Source: Geoanaerobacter pelophilus
Lineage (GTDB): Bacteria > Desulfobacterota > Desulfuromonadia > Geobacterales > DSM-12255
NCBI RefSeq assembly: GCF_018476885.1
Contig: NZ_JAHCVJ010000001.1
Coordinates: 186,001-250,000 of the forward strand
DNA: 64,000 nucleotides
Reading direction: 5' to 3'
How positions within the stretch are numbered: the first letter of the stretch is position 1; the number at the start of each line of letters is the position of its first letter. This document shows, one piece after another, positions 18,701-27,107 of this stretch. Made by a program: the position numbers and the translations under genes. The notes below the pieces were generated by a model. The model was not told the origin of the DNA. It did no database searches and worked only from the letters and a program-made list of their open reading frames with translations.

Positions 18701-20559
18701 CCTTCGACGGCGTCGGCCCGGCACCATGCACCTCGCCTTACGACCGCTCGACCCTGACCGAAGGCGACCATACCTTCACAGTCCAGGCCACCGACCCGGC
18801 CGGCAATCAGGAACTGGCCCCAGTCAGCTACACCTGGCGCATCGATGTGACCAAGCCGACCTCGAACATTGACGCCCCTCCGGCCCAAATCAGCGGCAGC
18901 AGCCACACCTTTACCGGCACTGCCAGCGATCCGGTGTCGGTGGTCGCTTCCGGTGTCAGCCGGGTAGAGGTATCATTCAACGGCACCACCTGGTTTCCGG
19001 CCACTGACACCGCGGTAGGGCCGGCGCTCCCATGGTCCACCTGGAGCTATCTCTGGACCCTGCCGATCAACGGTTCCTACACCATGCAAGCACGGGCCGT
19101 CGATAATGCCGGCAATACCCAGCAGACCGCAGCCAGCGCCAACGTAGTTGTTGCCAACCCGCTGCCGACTGTTGCCATCACCTACCCGGCCGACAACGCC
19201 ATCATCGGCAGCTCAAGCGTCAAGGTGATATCCGGAAGCGCCGCTGCCGCAGGCGGTGGCCTGCCACTGCAAAAGGTCCAGGTAGCGGTGTACCCGTCGG
19301 CAACCCCGCCCGGCTCGCCGACCTGGGTTGATGCCGTCGGCACCACCAGCTGGAGCTACAACTGGACTCCACCGAATAACGGTGACGGCAGCTACACCAT
19401 CCTGGCGAGAACGCTCGACAGCGTCGCTAACATTTCCGCAAGCGACAGCAGCAACAGCCGCTCAGTCACCGTAGATGTCACTGCGCCGACCTCGGCAGTC
19501 GATCAGCCAGCCAACCCCTACCTCAAGGGAACCACTATCAACGCCACCGGCACTGCCGATGACAACCTTTCCGGGGTTGCCGGGATAGCCGTCACCATCA
19601 CCAACAGCAGCAACCAAACCGTCTCGACAGGGCCAGCCCTGTTCAACACCATCAGCAAGACCTGGACCTACAGCAGCGGTGTCCTGCCTGACGGCAGCTA
19701 CACCATCCGCTCCCTCGCCACCGACAATGCCGGCAACCAGCAGGGTATTCAAGGCTTGGCGACCGTAACCCTCGATAATGTCGCGCCGATCACCACTATC
19801 TCCAGCAGACCGGTAAACCCGTCAAATTCGGCAGCGCCAGCCTTTTCCTTCTCTGCCGATCATACCTCCACCTTCAGCTGCACCCTGGACGGTGTCGCAA
19901 CACCCTGCACCAGCCCGAAGAGCTATAGTGGCCAGGCCACCGGCTTCCATACCTTTGCGGTGCAGGCCACCGATCTTGCCGGCAACCAAGAGGCTGCTCC
20001 ACAGTCATACACTTGGTTCATCGACCTGGTGGCACCGATCATCACCGCAGTGACCCCGGTCAACGGCGCAACCAGGGTCAGCATCTCTAATCCGGCAATC
20101 ACCGTGACCTTTGACAAGCCTGTGAACCCGGCGACCGTTTCCGACCCGACCTTCTCGCTGGTAAACGGCAGTACAGCAATAGCCGGTAGAATTTCACTGA
20201 ATACGGCCAATACGGTGGCGACCTTCGAACCGTCGGCCAATCTATCGTACGCAAGCGATTACACGGTCACCGTTACAGTCGGCGTCCGCGACACTGCCGG
20301 CAATGCGCTGGCTGCCGGGCGCATCTGGACATTCAGCACCGATCCGGATGGCGATATCAACATGGACGGCCGGGTGGATATTGCCGATGCCCTGCTGGCG
20401 CTGCGCGTGGCAGTCGGGCGCACCACGGTCTCCGCCGCGGCGCTGCGTCACGGAGACGTGGCGCCCCTTGGCAGCCAAGGCCCGGATCCGGACGGGATCA
20501 TTGAAGGGCGCGACGTAATGGTTATTCTCGGAAAAAGCATAGGAAAGCACAACTGGTGA
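15712..20559 (+). CDS. Large secreted protein: Asp-box propeller repeats, ASPM/Hydin-type and Ig-like domains, C-terminal dockerin-like domain
   Basis: 1615 residues with a Sec signal peptide (IILALLLFSPTFQG... cut near ANA-A). Residues ~40-640 hold about 13-14 degenerate repeats of the form IYAGT-GGVFKS-NGG-TW, sialidase/Vps10-type Asp boxes that build beta-propellers. Residues ~645-760 fit an ASPM-SPD-2-Hydin domain, ~765-1440 several Ig-like modules (recurring DGSYTI-AR--D and TVQATDPAGNQE), and ~1440-1540 a Big_5-type domain. The last ~75 residues (DPDGDINMDGRVDIADALLA, then a degenerate second half) resemble a type I dockerin. Probably surface or extracellular and adhesive, but ligands are unknown. 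No clear ribosome site precedes the ATG. The next gene begins at its stop. Confidence 0.85.
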   Translation: MRNALYSNSLKRIILALLLFSPTFQGIQSANAAANIWSSSGPPGAYIRSLAIAPTATPTIYAGANGSGVYKTVAGSGTWSAVNSGLTNKIVTALAVDPLSSSTLYAGTAGNGVFKTANGGTSWAATGLASDTVNAITIKAGTIYAGTSAGGVYRSVNGGGGWNQVNSGLTNLHVTSVAMSPGFASDTIAFAGTAGGGVFKTSDDGATWTAVNTNLTDLQVTALAISPEFVSLPDNTIYAGTASGGVFKSSNAGTTWATVNTGLPAGAAILSLTIDHTNASTLFAATSAGIYISLNGGGQWDPPATTAPDNAFTTSLAMASAASIYAGTGGGVYLSTDSGATWNAINSGITAVEVKATVISPDNQSKIFAGTSGGGIYITPDQAATWSASNSGLANSFIQAVAIDKNASARVYAGTTNGIYRSINGGTSWTAATVQPTTGDIRAIAIDSSVTPAATIYSGSYGGGVFKSVNNGANWAATTALPDQNVTSLLIDAANTTLYAGTDGGGVFKSSNGGGAWSLVAASNNGLNSNRITALSLTASTLYAATAAGVHSIAVPGGTQWTAINNGIGSLDTIALATNPANPNYLCTGTNGNGVFLSTNQGANWSAINNSLNSLVVRSLAIDSATPTRIYAGTATGGVSSLITSPTITIAPATPHSFGNANTVGPPSSQEITVGNSGTLDLTVSGITANLTAADATTFTPAGNGISVGGSSPCNSTTPTIIPGGSCTLLFKFTPGIPTVNSATLQFSSNDTEIPTTKDLVISWAGGVPPVAAFTAPANGATIRNPFTITGTAQDNSATGLKRVEVSLNGGTTWLAASPKPTLATWEYVWTTPPVTGDGSYTILARGTDNKDYVQTALASVTVTLTNTAPDTAIASSPAVLSNQNSATFAFSATKYGAPLGGALFECKLDSGAYAACTTPKTYNGLTDGAHTFSVRAADGALPLPGNVDATPASYTWTVDTTPPITAISAKPALNINSSDAHFVFAANEAGCTYICTFDGVGPAPCTSPYDRSTLTEGDHTFTVQATDPAGNQELAPVSYTWRIDVTKPTSNIDAPPAQISGSSHTFTGTASDPVSVVASGVSRVEVSFNGTTWFPATDTAVGPALPWSTWSYLWTLPINGSYTMQARAVDNAGNTQQTAASANVVVANPLPTVAITYPADNAIIGSSSVKVISGSAAAAGGGLPLQKVQVAVYPSATPPGSPTWVDAVGTTSWSYNWTPPNNGDGSYTILARTLDSVANISASDSSNSRSVTVDVTAPTSAVDQPANPYLKGTTINATGTADDNLSGVAGIAVTITNSSNQTVSTGPALFNTISKTWTYSSGVLPDGSYTIRSLATDNAGNQQGIQGLATVTLDNVAPITTISSRPVNPSNSAAPAFSFSADHTSTFSCTLDGVATPCTSPKSYSGQATGFHTFAVQATDLAGNQEAAPQSYTWFIDLVAPIITAVTPVNGATRVSISNPAITVTFDKPVNPATVSDPTFSLVNGSTAIAGRISLNTANTVATFEPSANLSYASDYTVTVTVGVRDTAGNALAAGRIWTFSTDPDGDINMDGRVDIADALLALRVAVGRTTVSAAALRHGDVAPLGSQGPDPDGIIEGRDVMVILGKSIGKHNW

Positions 20560-20570
20560 GGAATCAGATA

Positions 20571-21836
20571 ATGACTACGTTTATAACAACAAGGATTGTA
20601 CGTTTGCTGCTGGCGGTTGGATTGGTTACGGCCCTGAACGGCTGCGGCGGAGGCGGCAGCGCCACCGGCGTCTCCAACACCCCCACCAGCACCATCATCA
20701 GCGGCACCGTGGCCAAAGGCGGTTTTACCAGCGGCGTGGTCAAGTCGTATTTCGTTTCCGGGGCCACCAAGGGAACGCTGTACAAATCCGCGCCGTTGAG
20801 CACCAGCGGCAGCTATACCCTGAACATGGAAGGGACCAGCGGCATCGTGCTGCTTGAGGCCTCCGGCACCTACATCGACGAATCAACCAATACCCAGCGA
20901 ACGATCAGCGATACTGCGCCGCTGCGGGCAGTGCTCTACCTGGGCGGCCCCAGCGGCACTTTGAATGTGGCCATAACACCGCTCACCGAACTGGCAGTGC
21001 TCAATGCCTACTCCAGGAGCACCCTTTCCCCGCCGGCATTGTCGCAGGCAACGGTAGAGGCGGCCAACACCCTGGTTTCCGATATCTTCACCTTTGATAT
21101 CCAGGCCACCCAGCCGGTAGCGCCGAGCGCAGTCGCCCTGTTTGGGGCAACCACAGCCCAGAAGCGCTATACCATGGTGCTGACAGGGATCTCCACCCTG
21201 GCGCCGACTCCGGCCCAGGTGGCCGCGCTCCTGAATACCTACAGCGCCAATCTCTCTGTGCCGCCGAACCGGATCTCCGGCGCCAACATCACCGCCCTGC
21301 TCAATGCAGTTGCGGCATTTCTCGATAGCAATCCGAACAACAACACCGGCTACAATTACGCGATGGCCCAATCGATTCCACTGTTTCCGCAGATCGGCTT
21401 TTATACGACCATCGTTACCGTCAAGGCCACCCAGAACACCCTGACAGCCGATACCATTGCCAATGTCGTCCAGTTCGCCCTGCTGCTCGATAACAACCTG
21501 ACCGTGGACAACGTCGGCGGCGTACCCAACAGCAGCGTGATAACGGTCCTGGCCGACAGCACAACCACCATCTGGGATGCCCAGCTGGTTGACGATACCG
21601 TTGCCGTGAAAAAGGCGCTCAACGTGGTGATTTCCAATGCTGTCACCGGCCTGAGCCCCAACGTTAACCTGGCCACCATCCGGATCAAGACCAATCCGGG
21701 CTTTGACCCCTCTCCTACAAGTATCATTGTGAAACATATCTACCAGAACAACATCGAAAACGCCCTGATCCCGTTTGCCGCCAAGGATTCGCAGACAACA
21801 GCAACCGTTGACTGGAGCGTGAACGCAGCTTTCTAA
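20571..21836 (+). CDS. Large lipoprotein, partner of the propeller protein
   Basis: 421 residues from the ATG at 20571, which has GAGGA eight bases upstream; a GTG at 20556 overlapping the previous stop is an alternative. The signal peptide ends in a lipobox (VTALNGCGGGGS), so it is probably an outer-membrane lipoprotein. The body begins with a carboxypeptidase-regulatory or Ig-like segment (STIISGTVAKGGFTSGVVKS) and continues as Ala/Thr/Asn-rich sequence without a motif I recognise. The tight spacing to the upstream 1615-residue protein suggests one transcript and a joint cell-surface role. Confidence 0.8.
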   Translation: MTTFITTRIVRLLLAVGLVTALNGCGGGGSATGVSNTPTSTIISGTVAKGGFTSGVVKSYFVSGATKGTLYKSAPLSTSGSYTLNMEGTSGIVLLEASGTYIDESTNTQRTISDTAPLRAVLYLGGPSGTLNVAITPLTELAVLNAYSRSTLSPPALSQATVEAANTLVSDIFTFDIQATQPVAPSAVALFGATTAQKRYTMVLTGISTLAPTPAQVAALLNTYSANLSVPPNRISGANITALLNAVAAFLDSNPNNNTGYNYAMAQSIPLFPQIGFYTTIVTVKATQNTLTADTIANVVQFALLLDNNLTVDNVGGVPNSSVITVLADSTTTIWDAQLVDDTVAVKKALNVVISNAVTGLSPNVNLATIRIKTNPGFDPSPTSIIVKHIYQNNIENALIPFAAKDSQTTATVDWSVNAAF

Positions 21837-21851
21837 GCTAGTCAAGGCAAT

Positions 21852-21881
21852 AAAAAAGGGGGCTTGCGCTTGCAAGCCCCC
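21852..21881 (-). terminator. Rho-independent terminator for the barrel protein gene
   Basis: A 10-bp perfect stem GGGGGCTTGC / GCAAGCCCCC with loop GCTT. On the minus strand it is followed by TTTTTT. It lies between convergent genes. Confidence 0.85.
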
Positions 21882-21908
21882 TTGAGCATGGTTCCTTTAG
21901 CAGGTCAA

Positions 21909-22556
21909 TCAGAATGAATACTTGACCCCGATGTTGACTGTGGTCCCGCCAATCTCCCATTTATCCTTTGAGTTGCGTACCAGGCGGCTGCCATCCTGAG
22001 ACACTGTGGTCAGCTCGATCTCGGGCCGCGCCGAAAACCATTTGAAGTTGGCGCCAACCGCCCATTTTTCGTTGAGCTTGAAATCGGCGTCAAACACCGC
22101 CTGATAGCCGACCGCCGTTCCATGGTTGGATTCATCAACCGGGGTACTCGGGAAAGAGATCTTGTTGTCGATGAACCCCTGGTAGAGGCCGATGCCGCCG
22201 CCACCGGAGAGGATCAGCTTGTCGAACTCGATGATCCCCTTGGCGGTCAGGGTGATCGGGACGCCATAGGCGGTCCGATCGATACTGAACCCCGGCTGAG
22301 TGATCTTGCCGGAAGCGGTGTAAAGGCCGGTGCCGACCTCAACTGCCGCGTACGGCACCGGACGGTAGCCGGCAGCTACATCAAAGCTGTAACCGGTGTC
22401 GAAATACTTGAACCCCTTGAAATCACCCCCGTCCCGGCCGTTGGGAAGAAAGATGCCGCCTCTTGCGGCAACATAGGTCTGGTCTGCCGCCGACGCGCTT
22501 CCAACGGCCAGCACCGAAGCCATCAAGGCCACTGCCAACATAGATCTCTTAGTCAC
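21909..22556 (-). CDS. Outer-membrane beta-barrel protein
   Basis: 215 residues from a GTG at 22556 preceded by an ideal AAGGAGGG; the longer open frame to 22589 has no such site. The signal peptide (MLAVALMASVLAVGSASA-A) is clear. The mature part alternates in beta fashion (YVAARGGIFLP, FDVAAGYRPVPYAAVEVGTG) and ends in NIGVKYSF, the C-terminal aromatic signature for BAM-dependent barrels. It resembles OmpW/OmpX-type eight-stranded barrels. Function unknown. A terminator follows. Confidence 0.82.
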   Translation of the reverse strand: MTKRSMLAVALMASVLAVGSASAADQTYVAARGGIFLPNGRDGGDFKGFKYFDTGYSFDVAAGYRPVPYAAVEVGTGLYTASGKITQPGFSIDRTAYGVPITLTAKGIIEFDKLILSGGGGIGLYQGFIDNKISFPSTPVDESNHGTAVGYQAVFDADFKLNEKWAVGANFKWFSARPEIELTTVSQDGSRLVRNSKDKWEIGGTTVNIGVKYSF

Positions 22557-22621
22557 GTAATCCCTCCTTGAAAGGTAGCCACATTTCACAATAAGTCAGC
22601 AGCTCTGCTCGGTTTCTTGAA

Positions 22622-23299
22622 CTACTTGCCATTGCCCCACAACAATGCCCGAACATTGGCGTCGATGGGCAACAGGTAATCGTGGGCCGAGATAACGGTG
22701 CCGTCGGCAGCGCCCACCAGCCTGATGGTGACATAGACCCTGCCGCGGGACTCAGAGTAGGTGCCGACCAGCAGGGCCTGGGCCTCGTGATTGCGCCCGA
22801 TCTCCCGGACCTCGCGCGACAGCATCAGCTCACCCTCGGACTGCTTGACAAAGATAGAGTCGCGCAGCTTCATCTCGACCACCTTGTAGCCGTTCTTGGT
22901 GAGCCGGGTCGAAAGATGCTCGGACAGGGTCCTGCCCAAGCGAGAACCAGACAGGGTGTCGATATCGACCAGGGTTGCCACCAGCACTGCCCGTTCCTTG
23001 GGGAGACGGCGTGACGCCGGAATCTCGGCCAGCATCTGGTCCACGGCCTGATAACTGGCTGACATCAGGCAATCACCTTCGTCGGAGCAGCAGCTCTCAG
23101 ACTGGCACCCGCGGAGATAGGCACAGCCCGGAAGGGTCGTGAGCACTAGCACCAGCAATACCGTCAGCCGAGCGAATCCGCAAAAAGCTCCAAATGCAAG
23201 GCTTGCGAATCTTGAGTGAGTCGAACCGGGACGGTACGTCGCAGCGACGAAAGGTGAGCGTAACGCAGCAGATGGACTTTTTCCGGGTTCGCATTTCAT
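22622..23299 (-). CDS. FlgO-domain lipoprotein with a repeat element inserted in frame
   Basis: 225 residues. The ATG at 23299 overlaps the upstream stop (ATGA) and has GGAGG ten bases before it. The signal core LTVLLVLVLTTLPGC with lipobox LPGC ends at residue 59, leaving an unusually long 44-residue leader. Residues ~7-39 are encoded by a dispersed repeat (23182-23282) kept in frame. The mature part (YQAVDQMLAEIPASRRLPKE, VVEMKLRDSIFVKQSEGELM, LLVGTYSESRGRVYVTIRLV) matches the FlgO domain, known from outer-membrane lipoproteins linked to Vibrio flagella. There is no flagellar context here, so the role is open. Confidence 0.78.
   Translation of the reverse strand: MKCEPGKSPSAALRSPFVAATYRPGSTHSRFASLAFGAFCGFARLTVLLVLVLTTLPGCAYLRGCQSESCCSDEGDCLMSASYQAVDQMLAEIPASRRLPKERAVLVATLVDIDTLSGSRLGRTLSEHLSTRLTKNGYKVVEMKLRDSIFVKQSEGELMLSREVREIGRNHEAQALLVGTYSESRGRVYVTIRLVGAADGTVISAHDYLLPIDANVRALLWGNGK
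23182..23282. repeat. Dispersed palindromic repeat, copy A (inside a gene)
   Basis: 101 bp. It begins AAAAAGCTCCAAATGCAAGG and ends GCAGCAGATGGACTTTTT, so its ends are imperfect inverted repeats. Inside are a hairpin (ACCG-GGA-CGGT) and the palindrome GTCGC-A-GCGAC. It is about 85% identical by eye to copy B at 27878. The flanks GCGAATCCGC and CCGGGTTCGC are also inverted. It has MITE/REP-like structure and no transposase. Confidence 0.85.
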
Positions 23300-23967
23300 C
23301 GACCGACTACCTCCATCCGCTTTAAAGGCCGCTCCAACGCCTCGACAAAGAGATCCGAATCCTCTTCCTCAATGTAGTAAATCGAGCTTTTCCTGAGCCG
23401 GTACTGGTTGTCGGTGACAATCGAGGTGGTGACGATCAGCTCGGTGTGGGTGGCATTGCCGGCATAATGGCCAAGCCCCCAGTCAACGAGGGCTGAAACG
23501 CCGAGCGCCCCAGGCAGGGCGTCAACGCCGGACTCGACCATGCCGTGTATGACCCACAGCCCGGAAGTAAGAGCCGTGACGCTGCCGGGAATATGGGTGT
23601 AGCGGTTGCTGGAATGCCTGACCAGCTGGGTATCGTAATTGATCTCGATGGTGCCGCTCACCGGGTGGTCATTGACGGCGATGCCGCGGTTGACCAACCT
23701 GGTTATCAGGAAATTGCGGAACGCCTTGTTGAACGGCGTGGCCTCCCGAGGTTCCCGGACATAGACCGGCTTGTCCTTGATGACGCTCTCCTTGCCATAA
23801 GCGGCAATCTGCGTCTGCAGGGAGATATCATCGGCCAGCACATCCCAGTGATGGGCGGCCCTGGCCTTTTTCTGGGAGGATATCGGATGGTTTGCCGGTA
23901 TCGGGAGCTGTGATGCGCAACCCGTGATTAAGAACATGACCGAGAGTAATAATAAAGTGATACGCAT
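23296..23967 (-). CDS. Lipoprotein of unknown function
   Basis: 223 residues from the ATG at 23967, which follows AAGGGGGA; the frame is open to 24072 but that extension has no signal features. LLLLSVMFLITGCAS is a lipoprotein signal with lipobox ITGC. I recognise no family in the mature part. A short glycine-bearing segment (SGVDALPGALGVSALVDWGL) may be membrane-associated. Its stop overlaps the start of the FlgO-domain lipoprotein, so the two are coupled and probably work together at the outer membrane. Confidence 0.8.
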   Translation of the reverse strand: MRITLLLLSVMFLITGCASQLPIPANHPISSQKKARAAHHWDVLADDISLQTQIAAYGKESVIKDKPVYVREPREATPFNKAFRNFLITRLVNRGIAVNDHPVSGTIEINYDTQLVRHSSNRYTHIPGSVTALTSGLWVIHGMVESGVDALPGALGVSALVDWGLGHYAGNATHTELIVTTSIVTDNQYRLRKSSIYYIEEEDSDLFVEALERPLKRMEVVGR

Positions 23968-24186
23968 CGGTTCCCCCTTCAAATATACGACTTCCCGCCA
24001 CCTGCCAGTCAAAATCCCGACATGGCAACCAGCCACGGCTGGATCAGCCGCAACCGCTTCATGGACGGGCATACAGCACGGAGCAGGCCCATAGTGCAGC
24101 CGCTCAAGCCGTTATAACTGCAGCGTCTGAGGGAATTGTGCAATGTCTTTGCCAAATATGGCGATGAAGGGAGGATTGACGGGAAT

Positions 24187-26211
24187 CTATGCAGAGCTGT
24201 CGGTCTTGAAACTTTTGATCTCGCGCTTGAGCGCCTCGACTTCGCTGCTCATGGCAACGATGCGGGCCGAGACGTCCCGGACCCCGTGGACAGTCTCCGC
24301 GCCGATCTGAATGATCCGCTTCATTGACTTGATCAGCTCATGACTGACCTGGCTCTGCTCGTTGGCCGATGCCGAGATGGCCCTGGTCTTGTCATTGGCT
24401 AGGGAGAGGTTCTCGGTGATCATCTGAATGGAGCGGGTCTGCTCCTCGGAAGCGCTCCTGGTCACATCCATGGCGTTCCTGATGGCGCCGAACCCTTCGA
24501 GCAGCGCAGTCATCCCCTGCTCCTCTTCCTTGGTGGCGTGGTTCACGTCGCTGATCAGTTTGCGGATCTCGCCAAAGGCGGCAATAATCTGCTCCAGGCT
24601 CTGGTTCTGCTCAGAAGCGACTTTTTCCAGGCTGGTAACCATTTCCGAAGAGCGGCCGGACGATTCCTGGATGGACTGGAGTGCATCTCCGGCCCGGGCC
24701 GCAACCGCCTTGCCGTCGACAACCATCTTGGTGGTCTCTTGCGTGGATTTGACGGCCACGGAGATCTCGCCCTGAATCATCGAAACGATCGCTTCGATCT
24801 CTTTAGTGGAAATCGCAGTCTTGTCCGACAGGGATTTCATCTCGGACGCAACCACGGCAAAAGGTTTGCCATGCTCGCCGGCCTGACCCGAGAGGATCTG
24901 GGCATTGAGCGACAGCAGCTTGGTCTGCTCCGTGACCTCTTTGATGACATCGAGTACCTTGGCAATGTCCTTGGAACGGGTGCCTAGATTGGTCATGGTC
25001 GAGGTCAGCGAGGCCACATACTGCTCGATCCGCTGCATGCTGTCATAGGCATCCTGGACCGACTTGATGCCACGCTCGGCGATGATGGCGTTAGTCTGTT
25101 TCGACAGCTCGGTGGTCTCCCGGACAAAGCCGCTGATCTTGGTCACCGAGGTGTTGATATTGGAGACTGCCTGATCGGCAAACGCCATGGAGCTGTTGGC
25201 CCGGCCTGCGGACGACGCCACGTCCTGGGAGGTCCGGGTTATGGTCAGCACCGAATCATAGGAGCTGTGGATATTTCTGCTGAGACGCTCCATCTTGTTG
25301 GCAATCCCCTGGGAGGTTGTCAGAATGCCGTTCAAGGCCTGGGTGCTCTCATCCGACAGCTCCAGGAGGTTATCGGTCGATTCAATGACTTTTTCCAAGG
25401 AATCGATGGCATTCTGCACCGATACCATGGCGTTTTCCGTGGAGAGCTGCTGCCGGTTCACGCCGTTGATCAGGTCTTTGAAGGTCTTGTTGAGCAGTTC
25501 GGTGGCATCGGCAACGCTGATCGAGATCGACTTGTAGCGATCGATGGTCGATGCCAGCCACTTGACAAGGAAATCCAGACCGCCGGAAATGGCGCCGAAT
25601 TCATCATCGCTCACTTCGCTGGAGCGGCAGGTCAGATCGCCCTGGGTCATCTGCTCGATGGTGCCGCTTATGGCAATCACCTTTGAGCCGATGTCCCTGT
25701 TGAAGAAATAGTAGATGAACAGAGCCAGCACCACGAACAGCAGCGCCATAAAGGCAATGGAGGTCGCGGCCTGCTTGAAGACGTTTTTAACGACCCGGTA
25801 ATCGGTATACTCGAAGGCGATTGCCCCGACTTTTTCCGCCGCATCCATTACCGGGATCTCAAGTTTCATGACATTGGCGGCAGACTTCCCCCCTTTGCGG
25901 TCGATAATGGTCAAGCCCTTGTCGACATAGGTGATACGCAGGATATCCTCATCCTTGATCAGCTCGTCAATCAGCTGGCCGAGATAGGTAAAATCAAAGG
26001 AGGTGCGCGAGACGACCGCCAGGGAAGCCAACTGTTTCCCGCTCAGGGAGATCTTTTCCCTGATGTCGTTCTTCTGGATCTGCTCGTTGGTATAGAGCGA
26101 CCAGCCCAAGGCCAGGCACTGCCCCAGCAGGAGAATAATGAGGAGCCTCAGGATAAACCTCCTGGTAAGGCTCCTTGAATAGGTTTTCGGCTGTGAATCG
26201 GTTTTAGTCAA
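24187..26211 (-). CDS. Methyl-accepting chemotaxis-type protein with a variant signalling tip
   Basis: 674 residues. TM1 (FILRLLIILLLGQCLALGW), a small periplasmic sensor (~40-145), TM2 (AATSIAFMALLFVVLALFIY), HAMP (~170-225) and a long coiled-coil signalling domain. The tip reads IKEVTEQTKLLSLNAQILSG then QAGEHGKPFAVVASEMKSLS, instead of the usual QTNLLALNAAIEAARAGE-GRGFAVVA. The CheA/CheW contact region therefore departs from consensus, and the protein may serve a non-flagellar output. The TTG start has GGAG six bases upstream. It lies 18 bases after a phosphate-type binding protein gene, so ligand input through that protein is plausible. Confidence 0.9.
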   Translation of the reverse strand: MTKTDSQPKTYSRSLTRRFILRLLIILLLGQCLALGWSLYTNEQIQKNDIREKISLSGKQLASLAVVSRTSFDFTYLGQLIDELIKDEDILRITYVDKGLTIIDRKGGKSAANVMKLEIPVMDAAEKVGAIAFEYTDYRVVKNVFKQAATSIAFMALLFVVLALFIYYFFNRDIGSKVIAISGTIEQMTQGDLTCRSSEVSDDEFGAISGGLDFLVKWLASTIDRYKSISISVADATELLNKTFKDLINGVNRQQLSTENAMVSVQNAIDSLEKVIESTDNLLELSDESTQALNGILTTSQGIANKMERLSRNIHSSYDSVLTITRTSQDVASSAGRANSSMAFADQAVSNINTSVTKISGFVRETTELSKQTNAIIAERGIKSVQDAYDSMQRIEQYVASLTSTMTNLGTRSKDIAKVLDVIKEVTEQTKLLSLNAQILSGQAGEHGKPFAVVASEMKSLSDKTAISTKEIEAIVSMIQGEISVAVKSTQETTKMVVDGKAVAARAGDALQSIQESSGRSSEMVTSLEKVASEQNQSLEQIIAAFGEIRKLISDVNHATKEEEQGMTALLEGFGAIRNAMDVTRSASEEQTRSIQMITENLSLANDKTRAISASANEQSQVSHELIKSMKRIIQIGAETVHGVRDVSARIVAMSSEVEALKREIKSFKTDSSA

Positions 26212-26229
26212 AACAGCTCCGGTTGCGGC

Positions 26230-27039
26230 CTAAAAGGAGAATGGGATAGGCAGCGCCTTGTCACCCTTGATGATCGCCTGGCCTTCAGGAGACTTGATAA
26301 AGCCGAGGAAGCGCTTGACCGCCTCACCCTTGTTCTTACCGAGCACCAGGTTGTTGTGCAGCACAAACGGCCACTTGCCGGAAGCCAAACCTTCGAAGCT
26401 CTTGCCGTCGATCTTTATCGCCTTGAACTTCCCCTTGGCCATTGCCAACCCTATGGCATCGACCGGACCGATGGCATTCGGCTTGGTCTCCAGGGCGTTG
26501 TGCATATCCGCAGTCTTGGCCAGGTTCATGATCTCCGGCGCCTCTTTCAGGTTGGCCATGCAGGCAGCACCCTTTCGGAACATCTGTTTGGTCGAATCGC
26601 TTTCCGGCCTGGTAAAGGCGGCTATCGGCGCATCAGCGCCCCCCACCTGCTTCCAGTTCTTGATCTTGCCGCCATAGATATCGCACAACTGCTGACTGGT
26701 CAGCTCCTTGACCGTGACATTGCCGCTCACGCCGATCACCCCGGCAACCTGGGCGATCTCAATCGGCTGCACACCGAGCTTCTTCTGTTCAGGGGTAATT
26801 TCCATGGCCGACATGGCAATATCGACCGCCCCGGCATTAAGGGCCGCGATACCGCCAGGCTGGCCGAGCGATTTCTGGTTCACCTCGACGCTGTCCTGGG
26901 GGTACTTCTTCACATAGGCCTTGCCGATCTGGGTCAACAACGGGATCATGCTCCCGGAACCGCCGATTTTGATGGTTTCAGCCTGGGCCGAGGTAGCGGC
27001 AACCATGGCAATCGCCAATAGCAGAACGAGTTTTTTCAT
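26230..27039 (-). CDS. PstS-like periplasmic phosphate/oxyanion-binding protein (copy 1)
   Basis: 269 residues with a Sec signal peptide (VLLLAIAMVAATSAQA-E). The mature start TIKIGGSGSMIPL, then VNQKSLGQPGGIAALNAGAV and AFTRPESDSTKQMF are the ligand-binding loops of PstS-like class II solute-binding proteins. No pstCAB genes are near. Instead the gene precedes a chemoreceptor by 18 bases, suggesting a sensing rather than uptake role. A close paralogue lies at 51086-51895. GGAGA precedes the ATG. Confidence 0.86.
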   Translation of the reverse strand: MKKLVLLLAIAMVAATSAQAETIKIGGSGSMIPLLTQIGKAYVKKYPQDSVEVNQKSLGQPGGIAALNAGAVDIAMSAMEITPEQKKLGVQPIEIAQVAGVIGVSGNVTVKELTSQQLCDIYGGKIKNWKQVGGADAPIAAFTRPESDSTKQMFRKGAACMANLKEAPEIMNLAKTADMHNALETKPNAIGPVDAIGLAMAKGKFKAIKIDGKSFEGLASGKWPFVLHNNLVLGKNKGEAVKRFLGFIKSPEGQAIIKGDKALPIPFSF

Positions 27040-27073
27040 TGATAATCTCCTCTGTGACTATGGAATATTTAAT

Positions 27074-27107
27074 AGGTATACCTTAACAAAACCGCTTTGC
27101 AAGCGGT
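27074..27107 (-). promoter_or_regulatory. Candidate promoter with two palindromes upstream of the pstS-like/mcp operon
   Basis: On the minus strand TTGCAA (27102-27097) and TATACC (27080-27075) are 16 bases apart. The -35 lies inside the palindrome ACCGCTT-TGC-AAGCGGT (27091-27107) and the -10 overlaps AGGTATACCT (27074-27083). Either palindrome could be an operator. The rest of 27108-27306 shows nothing I can support. Confidence 0.4.
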
